Origin: Methanobacteriota archaeon
Lineage (GTDB): Archaea > Halobacteriota > Methanosarcinia > Methanosarcinales > Methanosarcinaceae
Direction: 5' to 3'
Assembly (NCBI GenBank): GCA_016841265.1
Contig: JAENZL010000031.1
Span: 1 to 47,185 of the forward strand
Length of the DNA: 47,185 nucleotides
Shown here piece after piece: positions 43,729-47,185 of the stretch. The notes beneath the pieces were generated by a model, which searched no databases, was not told where the DNA came from, and saw nothing but the letters and a program-made list of their open reading frames with translations. How positions within the stretch are numbered: position 1 is the stretch's first letter; every line of letters starts with the position of its first letter. Position numbers and translations under genes: made by a program.

Positions 43729-44549
43729 GGCTCAAAGCCCCATTTTTCCCAGGTCCCTTCAGCTTTTTCACCTGCTATATAATTGTTAAAAGCTTCTGCA
43801 AGGTCAGGTTCATTCGTATAAACGGATACCGCCGTGGGGATGGTCTTTATAGCATTCTGTTCTTCGGGGATCGGGACCAGTTCCAGTTTCCCGTTTGCTT
43901 CTCCCCAGCTTCCCATATCCTCCCAGATTATGGTCGCGTCGACTTCCCCGGTCACGACATAGATCAAGAGCTGGTTTACCGTTGTGGTCCGGACAATCGT
44001 GTTATTCTCCACTTCCGGGAGAATACCTTCCTGTGAACATATCTTCTCCGAAACCTTCCCGATGGCTGGCCCGCTCGGATCTCCCAGAGCCAGTTCCACT
44101 CCCGGATTTGCAAAGTCTTCAAGTTTCCCTATGTTTCCGGGGTTCCCGTAAGGAACCGCAATCACAGGGACGTGCAGGGTTACGTTCCGGACGCTTTCAT
44201 TCAGGACATAATGCTTGCCCATAGCCTGTTCAGTGTAGTAGTAAGCCCCCGGGATAAAAACGTCGCATTCCTGTGCGGCCAGGATCCCGAAGATTTCGGC
44301 ACTTCCACCGTACCGGACCTGGATGTCGGCTCCGGTTTCGTTTTCAAAGTTCCTGACCAGTTCGTTCATGGGTTTGATAAGTCCGGCCCCTGAGCAGACA
44401 GTGAGGCTTTTTCCTTCAAACGGCATGTCCGGATTTTCCGTAATAGCACCTTCTGCTGATGTATCTGCTGAATTCTTCTCGCTACAGCCGGATACCAATG
44501 CTGCAAGGACCAGAACCAGAATTAAAACAAATGTACAAACTTTTTTCAT
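43716..44549 (-). CDS. modA: Second molybdate/tungstate binding lipoprotein
   Basis: This is the extracellular binding protein of the second importer. The 277-residue lipoprotein has a signal ending in VSGC (Cys22), a short Ser/Asn/Asp/Glu-rich linker, then a ModA-type fold beginning LTVCSGAGLIKPMNELVRNFENETGADI, with VRYGGSAEIFGILAAQECDVFIPG and the late TTTVNQLLIYVVTGEVDATIIWED. It differs clearly from the WtpA-like protein at 17.5 kb, so it is a distinct ModA subtype and not a recent duplicate. It opens a five-gene operon. Confidence 0.92.
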   Translation of the reverse strand: MKKVCTFVLILVLVLAALVSGCSEKNSADTSAEGAITENPDMPFEGKSLTVCSGAGLIKPMNELVRNFENETGADIQVRYGGSAEIFGILAAQECDVFIPGAYYYTEQAMGKHYVLNESVRNVTLHVPVIAVPYGNPGNIGKLEDFANPGVELALGDPSGPAIGKVSEKICSQEGILPEVENNTIVRTTTVNQLLIYVVTGEVDATIIWEDMGSWGEANGKLELVPIPEEQNAIKTIPTAVSVYTNEPDLAEAFNNYIAGEKAEGTWEKWGFEPCSP

Positions 44550-44622
44550 CCGGGAACCTCATCTCAGTGTATATTTTATTGTAGTATTTCTTATGGGGGT
44601 TTTCAGTTTAGAGTTCAAGGGA

Positions 44623-44636
44623 TATGTTCAAACATA
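44623..44636. promoter_or_regulatory. Palindrome upstream of the second modA
   Basis: TATGTTCAAACATA pairs TATGTT with AACATA around a 2-base centre, 73 bases from the modA start. Its outer arms match those of the 18-base palindromes upstream of fmd, although spacing is 4 bases shorter. Confidence 0.45.
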
Positions 44637-44964
44637 CATAACGGTTAATAAAGTTTTTTATTAAAATATGAGATTCTAAAATCTTTCTTTCAATTTTTAT
44701 AAAAATTTGCAGCGACGCTATTTTTTATGGGAAATGTCAAAATAACTCCTGTCAGCTGCAGCAGTCATAACAAAATTGAGATTTTTGAAAATTGTGATTT
44801 TAAAAGTATTTCGAAAAAAAAGAGCTTGCTTTCAAAACCGTTTTCCTGAAAAAAACGGTTTCAAGAGGGTGAAGTAGTTTGCCGGGTGCAGGGCATCAGC
44901 TCCCCCCTCTTTAAAACCCCTTTGAGTCCCTTCCTGCTTATTTTTGATAAGGTCGATGACATAA

Positions 44965-45034
44965 GTTTGACTGCATCAGTTTGATTGCATCAGTTTGACT
45001 GCATCAGTTTGACTGCATCAGTTTGACTGCATCA
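44965..45034. repeat. 14-bp tandem repeat (5 copies)
   Basis: GTTTGACTGCATCA is repeated five times head to tail; the second copy has one change (GATTGC for GACTGC). It lies just beyond the 3' end of the minus-strand oxidoreductase gene. Confidence 0.95.
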
Positions 45035-45076
45035 GAGTTCAATACTTCAGAATCGGATCTTTCGGATCCCGGTTTT

Positions 45077-45718
45077 TTAGAGTTGACGTAGCTTCTGCCT
45101 GTACTTTTCCAGCTCTTCGGCTCCTTTCTCTTTGGAAAAGCCGCTCACCTCATAGATAATGTGGGACGGCAGTACCTGCATTCCCATGTACTCAAAGACG
45201 CAGTGGGTGACGGATTCCAGGTGTTTGTTCAGGTCCCCGTGTTCTCCTCCTTCCGAATACCATTCCTGCGAAGCTCCGGACGTGGTGACAATCATTGCTG
45301 ATTTTCCTTTCAGGAGCCCCGTTTCGTAAGCGCTGTTCGTAATCGGATTGAAGCCGAAACCCGGCGCCAGGACCCGGTCGATCCAGCCCTTCATGATGGC
45401 AGGCATGGACGTAAAGTAGATCGGGAACTGGAAAATCAGGAGGTCTGCCCATTTTACTTTCTCCATCTCGGCCAGGATGTCGGGTGAAAAAGCCCCGGTC
45501 TTGACAGCATTTATTGCCTCGAGGAAAGGCTTGAAAACGTCCGGCTTTTTCCGTTTCGTGAAGTCTTCCCCGGTGAGTACGGGATTGAAGTTCATTGCAT
45601 AGAGGTCCGAAAGCTCAACTTCGTGCCCTTTTTCCTTCAGAGCGGCAAGGGCAGTGTCTTTCAGGGAAGCATTAAAGGAAGTTGGTTCCTGTTGTGCATA
45701 AATGTAAAGAATTTTCAT
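45077..45718 (-). CDS. Flavodoxin-fold NAD(P)H oxidoreductase (quinone reductase-like)
   Basis: This 213-residue soluble protein has the flavodoxin-like fold of the NQO/MdaB family: MKILYIYAQQEPTSFNASLKD near the N-terminus, DLLIFQFPIYFTSMPAIMKGWIDRVL as the flavin and active-site segment, and MIVTTSGASQEWYSEGG later. Such enzymes reduce quinones or other acceptors by two electrons using NAD(P)H. ATG 45718 is chosen because GGGGGAT is placed before it; an ATG at 45730 would add four residues. It lies near an iron-sulfur flavoprotein on the same strand. Confidence 0.88.
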   Translation of the reverse strand: MKILYIYAQQEPTSFNASLKDTALAALKEKGHEVELSDLYAMNFNPVLTGEDFTKRKKPDVFKPFLEAINAVKTGAFSPDILAEMEKVKWADLLIFQFPIYFTSMPAIMKGWIDRVLAPGFGFNPITNSAYETGLLKGKSAMIVTTSGASQEWYSEGGEHGDLNKHLESVTHCVFEYMGMQVLPSHIIYEVSGFSKEKGAEELEKYRQKLRQL

Positions 45719-45937
45719 TATATCCCCCAATACAAATTCTCCTGAGGGTATAAAAGAGCATTGCAGGAAAGAAATTGTAGAAGAGATTGATGAAGGGGGG
45801 TATTGCAGGAATGATTATTGCAGGAATGAATTAAGTGCTCGAAAAAGCAAATAAAAAACAGTCCCCGGGAATCTGAAATACCTTAAATCCTTCCGGGGTC
45901 GGTTTTAATTCTATCTTCGAGTGAATCCCTTTAATTT

Positions 45938-46513
45938 TCATGCATTTATTTTCTTCAGCAGCCAGGCCATGTTCTGGCCAAGGGTCTCCATCGTTCGGAT
46001 GCCTTCTTCATCATTTTCCACTTCCCCTTCTGCGAGCCCTATTCCCATGTTCCAGTAGCTGGACCCCGGGATGATCATCTGGGAGATGGTGAAGAAATGG
46101 TTGATAGAGTCAAAGGCATGTATCGAGCCCGCCCTTCTTACGGCAACGACAGCTGCTCCCCCTTTCCGTTTGAAAAGGTTGTCATTTGCTATTGCGACCA
46201 TTCCCGCACGGTCTATTAGGGCTTTAATTTCCGGGGTCAGGTCTGCAAAATATGTGGGTGTGGCCAGGATTATGCCGTCGGCTTCAGCCATCTTTGCGAT
46301 GCAGTCGTTTACAATATCCTTGTCGATGGCGCATTTTTTGTCTTTACTTTCGAAGCATTTCATGCAGGCTATGCAGCCGTGAACGCTTTTTCCTCCAAGC
46401 TGCACCATTTCGGTTTCAATGCCTTCTTTTTCAAGTTCTGAAAATAAGTGTCCTATGAGCTTTGCTGTGTTCCCCTCTTTTCGCGGGCTTCCGTTGAATG
46501 CTACGACTTTCAT
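45938..46513 (-). CDS. Iron-sulfur flavoprotein (Isf family)
   Basis: This 191-residue protein combines a flavodoxin-like FMN fold ([21 protein letters not shown]) with the compact cluster motif C-x2-C-x2-C-x7-C at Cys47, Cys50, Cys53 and Cys61, the hallmark of Methanosarcina iron-sulfur flavoprotein. Isf binds FMN and one [4Fe-4S] cluster and passes electrons from ferredoxin; members reduce oxygen and peroxide. [17 protein letters not shown] is also typical. The gene is preceded by AGGAG and lies with other redox genes. Confidence 0.92.
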   Translation of the reverse strand: MKVVAFNGSPRKEGNTAKLIGHLFSELEKEGIETEMVQLGGKSVHGCIACMKCFESKDKKCAIDKDIVNDCIAKMAEADGIILATPTYFADLTPEIKALIDRAGMVAIANDNLFKRKGGAAVVAVRRAGSIHAFDSINHFFTISQMIIPGSSYWNMGIGLAEGEVENDEEGIRTMETLGQNMAWLLKKINA

Positions 46514-46576
46514 TTTATTTCTCCTCCAATCGCTTTTTTGGAATAAATGAGTACTTTCAAAATCTAAAAATTTGTT

Positions 46577-46750
46577 TTATAATGTCAAATTTCGTTCAGT
46601 TTTGCCTTCACAGATATTGACATCGATATTCTGTACTGCCTGCCACATCCGAGCCATGAAATTGGCTTTTCCGTTCACGTTCGCTCCCAGCAGGGTTACG
46701 GGCATCGGATAGACAAATGTATTGTTGTTGATTTTGATTTTCTCTACCAG
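46577..46750 (-). pseudogene. Truncated flavoredoxin-like (flavin reductase domain) fragment
   Basis: Read on the minus strand, residues 11-33 (TFVYPMPVTLLGANVNGKAN then FMA) match the N-terminus of flavoredoxin / flavin reductase-like proteins, which are normally about 190 residues. After that the match stops, and the frame ends at 57 codons with a TAA. No remaining flavin-binding part follows, so the gene is a truncated remnant. The frame opens at CTG 46750 after an in-frame stop, with AGGGG about 9 bases upstream, so the original initiator may also be altered. Confidence 0.65.
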
Positions 46751-46841
46751 TGTTTATTTCCCCTGTCTATTTTATGGGTCCATGTCTGATATCAAATTTG
46801 ATTGTGCCTGTCAGGTGCTTTTTATGAATTAAAATATAAAA

Positions 46842-47132
46842 TCACAGCTTTTTCCTGTACACATTAACTTCTGCTTCCTTTTCAAGACATTTTGAAATTA
46901 ATGGAACTGTTTCCTTAAAATGCGCGGAGTTAAAGTGCTCTTCCAGGCTTTTTTCGTCCTTCCACTCCTCTATAATGGTCAGGATTCCAGGATATTTTAA
47001 TTCCTGATACAGCCCGTATTCTATGCAGCCTTCTTCTTTCAACGATTCTTCAACAAGGGTTTTGCATAAATCTGTGAATTCTTCAATTTTCTCAGGTTTG
47101 ACCCGATTTTTTGCAACTACTTTTACCGTCAG
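46842..47132 (-). CDS. Antibiotic biosynthesis monooxygenase (ABM) domain protein, CTG or external start
   Basis: This small dimeric ferredoxin-like fold protein of about 96 residues has the ABM signature: TVKVVAKNRVKPEKIEEF, EEGCIEYGLYQEL, LTIIEEWKDEKSLEEHF and VNVYRKKL. Members include quinol and heme monooxygenases and simple stress proteins. A TTG at 47042 gives a fragment that would lack the first beta strand and helix. The frame continues upstream to CTG 47132, preceded by GGTGGGGG at 7 bases, which gives the expected family length. No stop occurs before the window end, so a start outside the window cannot be excluded. Confidence 0.7.
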   Translation of the reverse strand: MTVKVVAKNRVKPEKIEEFTDLCKTLVEESLKEEGCIEYGLYQELKYPGILTIIEEWKDEKSLEEHFNSAHFKETVPLISKCLEKEAEVNVYRKKL

Positions 47133-47185
47133 TGAACTACCCCCACCTGCTTTCTGATGAAAGCGAGGAAGGGGCTTCCTGCTTC

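Larger units (their letters stand above)
44550..45060. other. Intergenic region upstream of the second mod operon
   Basis: No gene is seen. The region holds a 14-bp palindrome at 44623-44636, a hairpin with AAACCG/CGGTTT arms at about 44835-44861, and the 14-bp repeat array at 44965-45034. It should contain the promoter of the minus-strand mod operon. Confidence 0.5.

Overview
The window looks like a chromosomal segment of a methanogenic archaeon, most likely a Methanosarcina or close relative. It carries a complete mtr operon in the order mtrEDCBAFGH, a molybdenum-type formylmethanofuran dehydrogenase operon in the order fmdEFACDB, archaeal housekeeping genes (SRP19, RNase P Rpp21/Rpr2, archease/RtcB, a CDP-alcohol lipid synthase), HAE3-type RND exporter, TrmB and ModE-type regulators, a PGF-CTERM protein, and long AT-rich intergenic regions. 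From memory, the layout resembles the mtr-to-fmd region of M. acetivorans, but the first ModC clearly differs from the M. acetivorans protein I recall, so this is a relative and not that strain.

Layout. 0.2-7.2 kb: an HExxH protein, tRNA-Thr(UGU), a class II aldolase, an archaetidylinositol-phosphate-synthase-like enzyme, archease and its partner RtcB, and a ribbon-helix-helix-like protein. 8.4-13.3 kb (minus): the mtr operon for the sodium-pumping methyl-tetrahydrosarcinapterin:coenzyme M methyltransferase, with an 18-bp palindrome in its leader and a terminator at its end. 14-17 kb: a TIM-barrel sugar isomerase-like gene facing a sodium:solute symporter across a bidirectional terminator. 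17.5-21.4 kb: a molybdate/tungstate ABC transporter (modABC) and a ModE-type regulator with a repeat tail. 21.7-27.2 kb: two paralogous secreted proteins translationally coupled to an HAE3 exporter, divergent from a TrmB regulator. 27.5-31.7 kb: metallo-hydrolase, RNase P, SRP19, small membrane proteins, a lipoprotein and a pilin-like protein. 32.3-38.2 kb: the fmd operon. 38.7-39.7 kb: a duplicated-domain PGF-CTERM surface protein. 39.9-44.5 kb (minus): a second modABC operon with modD and a DUF364 gene. 45-47.1 kb (minus): flavin and redox genes, one of them broken.

How it fits together. Two methanogenesis enzymes sit here: Fmd, which handles the formyl-methanofuran step with a molybdopterin cofactor, and Mtr, which transfers the methyl group to coenzyme M. 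Two separate oxyanion importers, a ModE-type sensor, ModD and a DUF364 protein surround fmd, so much of the window reads as a molybdenum supply-and-use region. Three identically spaced 18-bp palindromes precede fmd and a shorter variant precedes the second modA, which suggests shared control.

Sequence texture. Intergenic DNA, and a few coding tails, hold many perfect or near-perfect tandem repeats with 9-15 bp units. Three minus-strand reading frames appear to begin at near-cognate codons (ATT, CTG, CTG), each behind a good ribosome binding site. All functional calls are from reading the sequence; no database search was run.
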